From NCBI GenBank assembly GCA_038323025.1, contig JBBQGL010000202.1:1-5078 (forward strand): a DNA stretch of 5,078 nucleotides, in the 5' to 3' direction. Numbering within the stretch: the stretch's first letter is position 1; each line of letters starts with the position of its first letter. The notes beneath the pieces are model-generated. The model did not search any database and had not been told where the DNA came from. It saw only the letters and a program-made list of their open reading frames with translations. The translations under genes and the position numbers were made by a program. Positions 1 through 5,078 of the stretch are shown here, one piece after another. Source of the DNA: JAFKKF01 sp038323025. Its GTDB lineage: Bacteria > Pseudomonadota > Alphaproteobacteria > Rhizobiales > Kaistiaceae.

Positions 1-474
1 CTTGGCCTCGTTGACGTTGCCGAGCTCGACGTAGAGTTCGCCGAGATATTCGTGGGTGTAGAGATTGTCCGGCTCGAGGGCGAGGGCCTTGGTGTAGTAG
101 GCCATGCCGCTATCCATGTCGCCAAGCTTGCGCTTGGAATAGCCGATCATGGTGAGGACCTTGGCGTCGTCCTGGTTCTTGATCTGGGCGAACACGGCGA
201 GCGCGTCGTCGTACTTGCCGACGAGCGCGAGGGCACGGCCCTTGTCATAGAGCTGGGTGTCAGGCGCGATGCTGGAGGTCTTGTCGCACTTGTTGGTCTT
301 CTTATTCAGTGCGTAGCCGGAACCGCACTTCGTGGTATCGCTGCCCGAACTGCCGCTAGGCTGGCTGGCGGCAAAGGCGGTGCTGCCAAAGCCGGTGCCG
401 GCGATTGGTGCTGCCAAAGCCATGACGGCGGCAGCGATACCGATCCTGGCGAGTGAAGAGAAACCTTGTGTCAT
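1..474 (-). CDS. Secreted TPR-repeat protein (C-terminus beyond the window)
   Basis: The reading frame runs from an ATG at 474 to the left edge without a stop, giving 158 codons of an incomplete protein. Residues 1-36 form a signal peptide: a short N-terminus with Arg10, a hydrophobic Ala/Ile/Val stretch at 11-25, and a likely cleavage after the Ala-Phe-Ala-Ala at 33-36. A Ser/Gly-rich linker follows, then a small cysteine pair, Cys50 and Cys63, separated by a Lys/Asn-rich segment; such pairs are common in exported proteins and could form a disulfide. From about residue 74 the sequence is helical and TPR-like, with one repeat around 74-101, a second around 104-137 ending in the typical Ala-Leu-x-Leu-x-Pro-Asp-Asn, and a third starting at 138. 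TPR proteins are interaction scaffolds, here probably periplasmic. An AGGAG at 481-485 supports the start. The gene is divergent from an ECF sigma factor, which makes it a candidate regulon member. The exact function is unknown. Confidence 0.88.
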   Translation of the reverse strand, partial: MTQGFSSLARIGIAAAVMALAAPIAGTGFGSTAFAASQPSGSSGSDTTKCGSGYALNKKTNKCDKTSSIAPDTQLYDKGRALALVGKYDDALAVFAQIKNQDDAKVLTMIGYSKRKLGDMDSGMAYYTKALALEPDNLYTHEYLGELYVELGNVNEAK

Positions 475-566
475 CGTAAGCTCCTAAATCGTTCCCAAAT
501 CGTGGGGCATTTGTTCACATTCGACGACCGGTTAACACCAGGCCACCGACAGTTATTCAAAGCCCC
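475..566. promoter_or_regulatory. Divergent intergenic region between TPR gene and ECF sigma gene
   Basis: This 92-bp gap must carry the promoters of both divergent units. Going right, GTTAAC at 531-536 is followed, 15 bases after its AAC, by GTTATT at 552-557. An AAC-containing -35 element with a GTT-like -10 element at this distance resembles ECF-type promoters and would fit autoregulation, but the match is weak. If used, transcription would start within a few bases of the sigma ATG at 567. For the leftward gene only its ribosome binding site (481-485) is clear; GAAC-like elements are present on the minus strand, but no convincing -35/-10 pair was found. Confidence 0.35.
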
Positions 567-1106
567 ATGACCACAAACGGTCACGACGCCGTGATGGCCG
601 GCCTCGCCGCGGAGCTGAAACGCCTGTGGCGCTATGGCCTGGTTCTTTCCGGCAAGCGCGACGTTGCCGAGGACCTCGTCCAGGCGACATGCCTGCGTGC
701 GCTCGAACGGCCGCACCAGTTCACACCCGGCACGCGGCTCGACCGCTGGCTCTTCTCGATCCTGCACTCGATCTGGCTGAACGAGATTCGCGCCGTCCGC
801 TACCGGACAGGCCAGGGTCTGGTCGACGCCGAGACCGAACTCACCTTCGACGGAGCCTACGAGGTCGAGACGAATATTTTAGCCGGGCAAGTGTTGAGGG
901 AGGTGAACTCCTTGCCGGAGGTGCAGCGCGAAGCGGTGTTTCTGGTCTACGGCGAGGGGCTGACATACCGTGAAGCGGCGGAAATTCTTGCCGTTCCCAT
1001 AGGAACGATCATGAGCCGGCTCGCCGGAGCGCGCGCCAAACTCGCCGGCCTCGGCCAGGACGAGCCGGCGGCGACGCGAAGCAAGGACGAAAATGAGCGA
1101 TCCTGA
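567..1106 (+). CDS. ECF-type (sigma-70 family) RNA polymerase sigma factor
   Basis: The 179-residue product has the size and two-domain plan of an ECF sigma factor, which directs RNA polymerase to stress-response promoters in the cytoplasm. Region 2 spans about residues 15-80: the helix with Asp32, Glu35, Asp36, Leu37, Val38 and Gln39 is the classic core-binding signature, and the following Arg57-Leu-Asp-Arg-Trp-Leu-Phe segment is the usual -10 recognition part. Region 4 spans about 112-162: Leu116-Pro117 and Arg121 open it, and Tyr134-Arg-Glu-Ala-Ala followed by Val143-Pro-Ile-Gly-Thr and Ser150-Arg forms the helix-turn-helix for the -35 element. The linker 81-111 is acidic. No ribosome binding site precedes the ATG at 567; a second in-frame ATG at 594 also lacks one. 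The gene overlaps the downstream anti-sigma gene by 14 nt, so the pair is co-transcribed and probably translationally coupled. The ECF subgroup was not determined. Confidence 0.93.
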   Translation: MTTNGHDAVMAGLAAELKRLWRYGLVLSGKRDVAEDLVQATCLRALERPHQFTPGTRLDRWLFSILHSIWLNEIRAVRYRTGQGLVDAETELTFDGAYEVETNILAGQVLREVNSLPEVQREAVFLVYGEGLTYREAAEILAVPIGTIMSRLAGARAKLAGLGQDEPAATRSKDENERS

Positions 1107-1911
1107 AATCCCCCGCGACGCCGAGCTGACCGCGTTGATCGACGGCGCCCTGCCGGAGGCGGAGCGCGCGGCGCTCGAGAGGCGCCTCGCGGCGGACCCG
1201 GAACTAGCCGGGCGGCTGTCGGTCCTGCGGCAGGGAGGGCGCGATTTCGCGCCGGCCTTCGACCTTTTGCTGGCGGCGGCTCCGGGCGATCGCCTCGAAA
1301 CGATCCTTGCCGGCGCCATCGAGCGCGTGTCCAGAATGGCGCCGGTGACCGGAACCCCGCCGCGCGACCGTCAGCGCCTCGCCTTCCGCATCGCGGCGGG
1401 CTTCATCCTCTTCCTCGCCGGCACCAGCCTCGGCGTGTTGCTGCCGCGCGTTCTAGGAACCGCGCCGTCGGAGCAGGCGGAGCGCGGCCCCTCGAACTGG
1501 CGCTCGGCCGTGGCCGACTACCTGACGCTCTATACGCGCGATACGCTCGCCGGCATCCCGGACGATGCCGCGACGCGGACCGCCGAACTGGCCCAGGCCG
1601 GGACGCGCCTCGCCCTCGACCTGACGCCGGAGAAGGTGGCGCTCCCCGACCTCCAGCTGAAGCGCGCCCAGCTGTTTGAATTCAACGGCAAGCCGCTCGC
1701 CCAGCTGGCCTATCTCGGGCCGGGCGACGGGCCCGTCGCGTTCTGCATCATCGTCAATGGGGCGGCCGATGCGCCCGCGAAGTTCGAGGAGCGCGAAGGC
1801 CAGAACATTGTCTTCTGGTCGAAGGGCGGCCGCGGCTACCTCATCATCGGCAGGACGGGTCGCCAGAACCTCGAGGCGCTGGCGGCGCAGCTTCAGGAGA
1901 AGATCTCGTAG
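1093..1911 (+). CDS. Membrane-anchored anti-sigma factor
   Basis: The 272-residue protein is the predicted inhibitor of the ECF sigma factor encoded just upstream. Residues 8-45 have the familiar anti-sigma N-terminus (Glu11-Leu-x-Ala-Leu-Ile-Asp-Gly, then an Arg/Glu-rich helix ending in Asp35-Pro-Glu-Leu), which would bind the sigma factor in the cytoplasm. A single membrane helix lies at about 98-118. The remaining ~150 residues should be periplasmic and include a beta-rich part (about 193-255, with Tyr207-Leu-Gly and Gly249-Tyr-Leu-Ile-Ile-Gly) typical of this group's sensor domain. The zinc-binding His-x3-Cys-x2-Cys motif of ZAS-type anti-sigma factors is absent: the protein has no histidine and only one cysteine, Cys218. 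AAGGA at 1083-1087 supports the ATG at 1093, inside the end of the sigma gene. The signal it senses, and whether release involves proteolysis, cannot be read from the sequence. Confidence 0.88.
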   Translation: MSDPEIPRDAELTALIDGALPEAERAALERRLAADPELAGRLSVLRQGGRDFAPAFDLLLAAAPGDRLETILAGAIERVSRMAPVTGTPPRDRQRLAFRIAAGFILFLAGTSLGVLLPRVLGTAPSEQAERGPSNWRSAVADYLTLYTRDTLAGIPDDAATRTAELAQAGTRLALDLTPEKVALPDLQLKRAQLFEFNGKPLAQLAYLGPGDGPVAFCIIVNGAADAPAKFEEREGQNIVFWSKGGRGYLIIGRTGRQNLEALAAQLQEKIS

Positions 1912-1919
1912 TCGACCCG

Positions 1920-1933
1920 CCGCCCGCGGGCGG
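1920..1933. other. Perfect 14-bp GC palindrome after the anti-sigma gene
   Basis: CCGCCCGCGGGCGG lies 9 bases after the anti-sigma stop codon and could form a 5-bp stem with a four-base loop. On the plus strand it is followed by an A-rich stretch (1940-1948), not by a T tract, so it is not a standard intrinsic terminator for the sigma/anti-sigma operon. A role in 3' end stability is possible but unproven. Confidence 0.3.
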
Positions 1934-1994
1934 ACCGCCAAAAAATAACCATTTCCCGCTACGCTTTGGCCTCGGCGAGCGGAGTTTTCCCTTC

Positions 1995-2732
1995 TTGACC
2001 AACCTCTTCGATCTGACCGGTGCCCGGCTTGCGCCATCCGGCAAAGTGTTTGGAGTCGCGGCCCTCGTCATCGTCGCTGTCGGCGCCGCCATTGCGGCGC
2101 TCACTCCCTTCGACCGCGCCTTCGATGCGGCGACGTTCAATGCGCCGCTCTTCCGCGCCACCCTGCTGGTAGCCCTCGCCGCCATCGGTCTTGTCTGCGC
2201 CGCCCGCATCGGTGCGCCCGTCAAAAGCCGCGGCCTCAGGCATCCGCTCGCCACGCCGCTTGCGATCGCGGCCGCGATGGCCGCCTACCTGACGGTGCTC
2301 GATCTCTGGGTCTTCCGGTCCTACCTGCCGGCGGGTTATGTCGCCTTCATCTCGACCGCCGGCCTGCCGGATCGCCTCGCCTATTTCATGCTCCGCGCCT
2401 TCAACGAGAGCATCCTCTATCGCCTGTTCCTCGCCTCGGTTCTGGTCTGGATGCTCAGCCTCTTCTCGCGCCGCGCGGACGGGCTCCCGGCCAATGGCTG
2501 CTACTGGACCGCGATCGTCGCCGTCCAGGTCCTCAACATCGCCATCAATGTGATCTTCCTCGCCGATCCATCGCTGACGCCGGCGCACCTGCTGCACGAC
2601 GCCCTGCGCTATGTGTTCCCCGGAGTGCTCTGGGGGTACCTCTATTTTCGCCACGGGTTCACGACGGACGAGATCGCGGCGGTCGGTACGCACCTCTTCT
2701 TTCAACCGCTGCTCAGCCTGGTGTTGCGCTAG
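1995..2732 (+). CDS. Polytopic membrane protein, CPBP (Abi/Rce1-like) protease-like, with degenerate motifs
   Basis: This 245-residue protein is strongly hydrophobic, with probable membrane helices near residues 18-36, 55-71, 87-107, 128-157, 170-190, 203-218 and 226-244. The C-terminal half resembles the CPBP family of glutamic intramembrane proteases: Glu138-Ser-Ile-Leu-Tyr-Arg143 fits motif 1 (EExxxR) with the second Glu replaced by Ser; Gly210-Val-Leu-Trp-Gly-Tyr-Leu-Tyr-Phe-Arg-His-Gly matches the helix before motif 3; and His233-x3-Gln237 fits motif 3 (HxxxN). The motif 2 histidine seems replaced by Asn (Asn181 or Asn185). CPBP enzymes cleave prenylated or other membrane-associated substrates, or act in bacteriocin immunity; no substrate can be named here. 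The start is a TTG at 1995, preceded by GCGGAG at 1979-1984; there is no nearby in-frame ATG or GTG upstream, and the GTG at codon 18 would cut into the first helix. The family call is from motif resemblance only. Confidence 0.68.
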   Translation: MTNLFDLTGARLAPSGKVFGVAALVIVAVGAAIAALTPFDRAFDAATFNAPLFRATLLVALAAIGLVCAARIGAPVKSRGLRHPLATPLAIAAAMAAYLTVLDLWVFRSYLPAGYVAFISTAGLPDRLAYFMLRAFNESILYRLFLASVLVWMLSLFSRRADGLPANGCYWTAIVAVQVLNIAINVIFLADPSLTPAHLLHDALRYVFPGVLWGYLYFRHGFTTDEIAAVGTHLFFQPLLSLVLR

Positions 2733-2733
2733 A

Positions 2734-2750
2734 CCGGCCTCGCCGGGCCG
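2734..2750. terminator. Weak GC hairpin between convergent genes
   Basis: The 40-bp gap between the convergent CPBP-like gene and the EAL remnant contains overlapping inverted repeats: CCGGC/GCCGG (2734-2746) or CGGCC/GGCCG (2735-2750). The position suits a shared terminator, but neither strand has a T tract after the stem, so this is a weak call. Confidence 0.25.
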
Positions 2751-2772
2751 ACCATGTCAGCGCAGTCGCAGA

Positions 2773-3668
2773 TCAGCTTGCGATGGAGCGGATCGTCGGG
2801 CGCGACTGAAGCCGGTCGATCAGTTCCGGTATCGCCTTGGCGGGGACGGGCCGGCTGAACAGGTAGCCCTGCGCCTCGTCGCACCCCTTTGCCGCCACCC
2901 GGTCGAGCTGTTCCCGGGTCTCTACGCCTTCGGCCGTGATCCGCATGTGCAGGGAATGGCCGAGCCCGATCACCGCCAGTATCACGGCCTGTGACTTTTC
3001 CCGCTCGGTCGTCTCGGCCACGAAGGACCGGTCTATCTTGATCCGGTCGAAGGGGAAGCGCTGGAGGTAGCTGAGGGAGGAATATCCCGTGCCGAAGTCG
3101 TCGAGGGCGATCTTGATCCCGAGCTGCTTGAGGTCGCGGAGAGCGCGGAGATTGTCGTCGCCGCGGTGCATGAGAACCGTCTCGGTGATCTCGATTTCGA
3201 GGCGATGCGGACTGAGGCCCGAGCGGGCCAGAATCTCCGCTACCCGCAACGCGAGCAGGCCGTTTTGCAATTGCACGGGCGAAGCGTTCACCGCCAGGCA
3301 GACGTAACTCGGCCAATTCACCGCCTCGCGGCAAGCACGAGCGAGCACCCAGTCGCCGATCGGCACGATCAGGCCGGTCTCCTCGGCAAGCGGAATGAAT
3401 TCGGACGGCGGCAGCAGGCCGCGCCGCGGATGGCCGCCACCGCCAGCACGACATTGCGCAGGTCGCCGATGAAGCCCGGGCCCATCGGGAAGGACATCTT
3501 CATCGATACGATCGCCATCGCGGCGAATCCGGCGCCGAGGGCGGCTGCGCGCTGCAGTTTGGGGCGGCCGCGCAGCCAGCCGAAGCCGCGGCTGAGAATG
3601 AAGGCCATCCCGAGCAGAACCAGTATGTTCGACGCCGCCGCGATGACGGTTGCCAGGAATTCGGCCAT
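2773..3668 (-). pseudogene. Broken cyclic-di-GMP gene: 5TMR-LYT sensor start fused out of frame to an EAL domain end
   Basis: Reading leftward, an ATG at 3668 with GGAGGAG just upstream opens a frame whose first ~81 residues look like a 5TMR-LYT membrane sensor: helices at about 4-24 and 38-56, then Gly-Phe-Ile-Gly-Asp-Leu-Arg and the start of a third helix. This frame becomes nonsense after about 3423 and stops at 3369-3371. From about 3432 a different frame carries the C-terminal 219 residues of an EAL phosphodiesterase domain down to the TGA at 2773-2775. Counting from the codon at 3432, it has Pro-Ser-Glu-Phe-Ile-Pro (9-14), Asn49, Glu84 in Ile-Thr-Glu-Thr, Asp111-Asp112-Phe-Gly, Lys132, Glu168 in Ala-Glu-Gly-Val-Glu, and Gln188-Gly-Tyr. 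Missing are the EAL signature (first metal ligand), the other sensor helices and probably a GGDEF domain usual in such proteins. A working cyclic-di-GMP enzyme is very unlikely. Confidence 0.85.
3423..3432 (-). other. Deletion junction in the 5TMR/EAL gene (shared 10-bp block)
   Basis: On the minus strand CATCCGCGGC fits both flanks. Read in the upstream frame it completes Ala-Ile-Arg-Gly of the 5TMR helix; read in the downstream frame it begins the His-Pro-Arg-Arg-Gly that precedes Leu-Leu-Pro-Pro-Ser-Glu-Phe in EAL domains. This is the expected footprint of a deletion between two short identical stretches. The exact breakpoint inside the block cannot be placed, and an assembly join is an alternative explanation. 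Confidence 0.6.
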
Positions 3669-3810
3669 TTCTCCTCCGGGAGGTACGGACGCTAGGCCGC
3701 AATGTATTGATGCACCGTGAAGCGCCGTTTCCGCCTCAACCGGCGAAACAGGGTTAACCGGCGGTGCGCGGCGGCGCCCGGCCTTGGAAACAAGAGGCGC
3801 TGCCGCGGCA
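3669..3810. promoter_or_regulatory. Upstream region of the broken 5TMR/EAL gene, with an 18-bp-spaced direct repeat
   Basis: This 142-bp gap separates the stop of the DsrE gene from the start of the 5TMR/EAL pseudogene, both on the minus strand. It contains AACCGGCG twice (3738-3745 and 3756-3763), start to start 18 bp, and the second copy overlaps the palindrome GGTTAACC (3752-3759). Two half sites on nearly the same helix face suggest an operator, but nothing identifies the binding protein. No intrinsic terminator with a T tract was found for the DsrE gene. Confidence 0.3.
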
Positions 3811-4269
3811 TCAAGGGCGAAGATAGGCGTAGCCCTCGGCCTGCAGACGCGCCAGGCGGACCACACCGCCCTCATCGACCCGCACGAATCCGGGCAGCAG
3901 GTCGGCGACCTCGATGTTCTGCGCCTTCATGGTGTTGCCGCAGGCGTTCAGGCCGACGCCGGCATCGGCGATCCGGGATAGCCGCCGGGTGATGTCGGCA
4001 TTGGTCTTCGCCGTCTGGAACATGGCGAGCGCCGGCCCATGCACGACCAGGACGATATGCACCTTGTCCGGCCCGCCCTCGCCGGCGATGTGGTTTTCGA
4101 TATTGCCGAGGACGAAATTCACCTTGTCGATGTCGGCGAGATGGTAAGCGACCTTCGGCACCCCGTCGGCGCCGGTGGCCGTCGCCGCGCCCGCCGGCGA
4201 GCGAAACGCCACCAGGCTCGCGGCGCTCGCCGCGAACAGTCTTGAAAACAGATTGCGGCGCGTGGGCAT
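3811..4269 (-). CDS. Exported DsrE-family protein
   Basis: The 152-residue protein begins with Thr3-Arg4-Arg5-Asn-Leu-Phe and a hydrophobic Ala/Ser/Leu stretch to about 22, ending in Ala-Gly-Ala-Ala (26-29). This fits a Tat-type signal peptide, so the mature protein should be periplasmic. The mature part matches the DsrE/DsrF-like fold: a first strand at 38-44, a helix with Asn51-Phe and Asn56-Ile (49-62), the strand Lys69-Val-His-Ile-Val-Leu-Val-Val-His-Gly, a helix, then Ala109-Cys110-Gly-Asn-Thr-Met, and a C-terminal Gln143-Ala-Glu-Gly-Tyr-Ala-Tyr. DsrE relatives carry sulfur on a conserved cysteine during sulfur transfer; Cys110 is the only cysteine and the candidate active residue, though many such stand-alone proteins have no known role. 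The gene begins 13 nt after the upstream gene's stop and has no clear ribosome binding site, so it is probably translated by coupling. Confidence 0.85.
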   Translation of the reverse strand: MPTRRNLFSRLFAASAASLVAFRSPAGAATATGADGVPKVAYHLADIDKVNFVLGNIENHIAGEGGPDKVHIVLVVHGPALAMFQTAKTNADITRRLSRIADAGVGLNACGNTMKAQNIEVADLLPGFVRVDEGGVVRLARLQAEGYAYLRP

Positions 4270-4282
4270 GGGAGGACGCGCC

Positions 4283-4870
4283 CTATCTGGCGGCCGAGAT
4301 CATGGCCTTGATGTCATCGTCGGCAACCAGTGGGAGGCAGTCCTTCAGGTCGGTGCGGTCGAGGCGGAAGAGCTTGTCGTCGGAAGCGAATTTCGCGCTC
4401 GGCGGCGGCTCCTCGTCCGATTCTCCGCTCCAGGTGCGCGCGCCATTCGGGATCGATACCAGGATCGAGCTGGCGTTCTTGACGCTGACGTCGATCTGGC
4501 CACCGTCGCAATCGATGCCGCAATTCAGCGCGGTCTTGCCGTCTACCGACGAATCGCATCCGCCCGAGACCTGGAAGAGGGTCTTCCGCGAGCGGAACTC
4601 GACGCCGATTTCGAGGCTGTACATCCGGCCCACTTCGGAATCGACGGTGCTGTTGACGAAGAGGGTCATGTCGCGGACGTTCTGCTTCGGATGGCTCTTC
4701 AGGTGGGCGGTGTCGTAGTGGCGCGAGTAACAGGCGAAAGCCTGTTCGTTGCCGGGGTCCCTGCCAAAGAGGGCGAGGTCGCTCGCCGATCCCGCCGCGT
4801 GCGCCATCGTGATCGCGGCAATGAGACCGACCGCGGTCGACGTGATCCTGATCGGCATGCGCCTCGGCAT
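4283..4870 (-). CDS. Secreted protein of unknown function with conserved-looking cysteines
   Basis: I do not recognise a named family. The 195-residue product starts with Arg3-Arg4 and a hydrophobic segment (about 9-23), then Ala-His-Ala-Ala (23-26), a good signal peptide with cleavage near 25-26. The mature part begins with a segment holding Cys47-Tyr and His51, His56 and His60. A beta-rich middle (about 64-140) follows, with Cys105, Cys117 and Cys121, and an acidic, proline-containing region (150-157) precedes a last Cys178. Five cysteines in an exported protein suggest one or two disulfides. There is no lipobox and no second membrane helix, so a soluble periplasmic protein is likely. GGGAGGA seven bases before the ATG at 4870 favours this start over the in-frame ATG at 4858. 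It is the first gene of a two-gene unit with the exported DsrE-family protein. Confidence 0.8.
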   Translation of the reverse strand: MPRRMPIRITSTAVGLIAAITMAHAAGSASDLALFGRDPGNEQAFACYSRHYDTAHLKSHPKQNVRDMTLFVNSTVDSEVGRMYSLEIGVEFRSRKTLFQVSGGCDSSVDGKTALNCGIDCDGGQIDVSVKNASSILVSIPNGARTWSGESDEEPPPSAKFASDDKLFRLDRTDLKDCLPLVADDDIKAMISAAR

Positions 4871-5078
4871 CAGCGTGTCCTCCCGATTTCCGATCCGGCA
4901 ATACTATGCCAGCTGCCGTTTCCTGACGAATCCGGCTAAGGCATGCAGGGAGCAACCCGAAATTGTGGAAAGTGCAATCGAACACATACAATTTGTACAA
5001 AAGTGAACATACTAAAGTGCACAGGCAGGGAATCTTGCGCGGGCCGGGTGCTTCGCCGTCCGCCCCGACCAAGGGCAC
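4871..5078. promoter_or_regulatory. Leader of the secreted-protein operon with an AT-rich island
   Basis: No gene is convincing in these 208 bases. The ribosome binding site of the leftward gene is at the left end (minus-strand GGGAGGA, about 4878-4884). From about 4956 to 5020 the sequence is markedly richer in A and T than the rest of the window, as promoter DNA often is. It includes the 10-bp palindrome TTTGTACAAA at 4992-5001. On the plus strand TTGTGG (4963-4968), an 18-base spacer and TACAAT (4987-4992) make a plausible sigma-70 promoter pointing right, towards a gene that would start at the edge or beyond. No equally good leftward promoter was found for the gene at 4870. Confidence 0.4.

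Noticed and set aside
52..456. 134-codon plus-strand frame over the TPR gene
   Set aside because: The minus-strand frame has a signal peptide, TPR repeats and a ribosome binding site; this one has none of these.
528..537. CCGGTTAAC as a CtrA-type site (TTAA-N7-TTAA)
   Set aside because: Only one TTAA half is present at this place; the second half at the required distance is missing.
1453..2037. 194-codon minus-strand frame opposite the anti-sigma gene
   Set aside because: It is a shadow of the anti-sigma coding frame, has Arg-rich low-complexity content and would cross the gap to the next gene.
1959..2705. 248-codon minus-strand frame opposite the CPBP-like gene
   Set aside because: Its product is an implausible run of charged residues (Arg, Glu, Gly, Asp); the plus-strand frame gives regular membrane helices and family motifs.
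2773..3702. One continuous 309-codon minus-strand frame ending in the EAL domain, as an intact gene
   Set aside because: Upstream of about 3432 this frame is Arg/Pro/Gly-rich nonsense, while another frame there encodes a convincing membrane sensor with its own ribosome binding site. The long open frame is an effect of high GC.
4175..4939. 254-codon plus-strand frame opposite the DsrE and secreted-protein genes
   Set aside because: Both minus-strand genes have signal peptides and sensible folds; this frame spans both and resembles no protein.
4314..5078. Long minus-strand frame open to the right edge
   Set aside because: It overlaps most of the secreted-protein gene in another frame, passes through the AT-rich leader and becomes Arg/Pro-rich, as expected of a shadow.

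Overview
The window is GC-rich and gene-dense, with short gaps. Its codon use and protein families suggest an alphaproteobacterium, probably of the Hyphomicrobiales (Rhizobiales) type. That placement is an inference from style, not from a marker gene. No RNA gene, insertion sequence, CRISPR array or phage gene was seen.

Left part (1-1911): a stress-signalling module. A secreted TPR-repeat protein (1-474, minus, cut by the window edge) is divergent from an ECF sigma factor (567-1106, plus). The sigma gene overlaps by 14 nt a membrane-anchored anti-sigma factor (1093-1911, plus) that has no zinc-binding motif. The 92-bp divergent gap probably holds the promoters of both units, and the TPR gene is a natural candidate target of the sigma factor.

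Middle (1995-3668): a polytopic membrane protein with a TTG start (1995-2732, plus) resembles CPBP (Abi/Rce1-like) glutamic intramembrane proteases but has altered active-site motifs. It converges on a broken cyclic-di-GMP gene (2773-3668, minus). There the first ~81 codons of a 5TMR-LYT-type membrane sensor run straight into the C-terminal ~220 codons of an EAL phosphodiesterase domain in another reading frame. The rest of the sensor, the EAL signature itself and probably a GGDEF domain are missing. The join lies at about 3423-3432, in ten bases that fit both parents, which suggests a microhomology deletion.

Right part (3811-4870, minus): a two-gene unit of exported proteins. A cysteine-containing secreted protein of unknown function is followed 13 nt later by a DsrE-family protein with a Tat-like signal. 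The last ~200 bases (4871-5078) form a leader containing an AT-rich island with a palindrome and a plausible rightward sigma-70 promoter.
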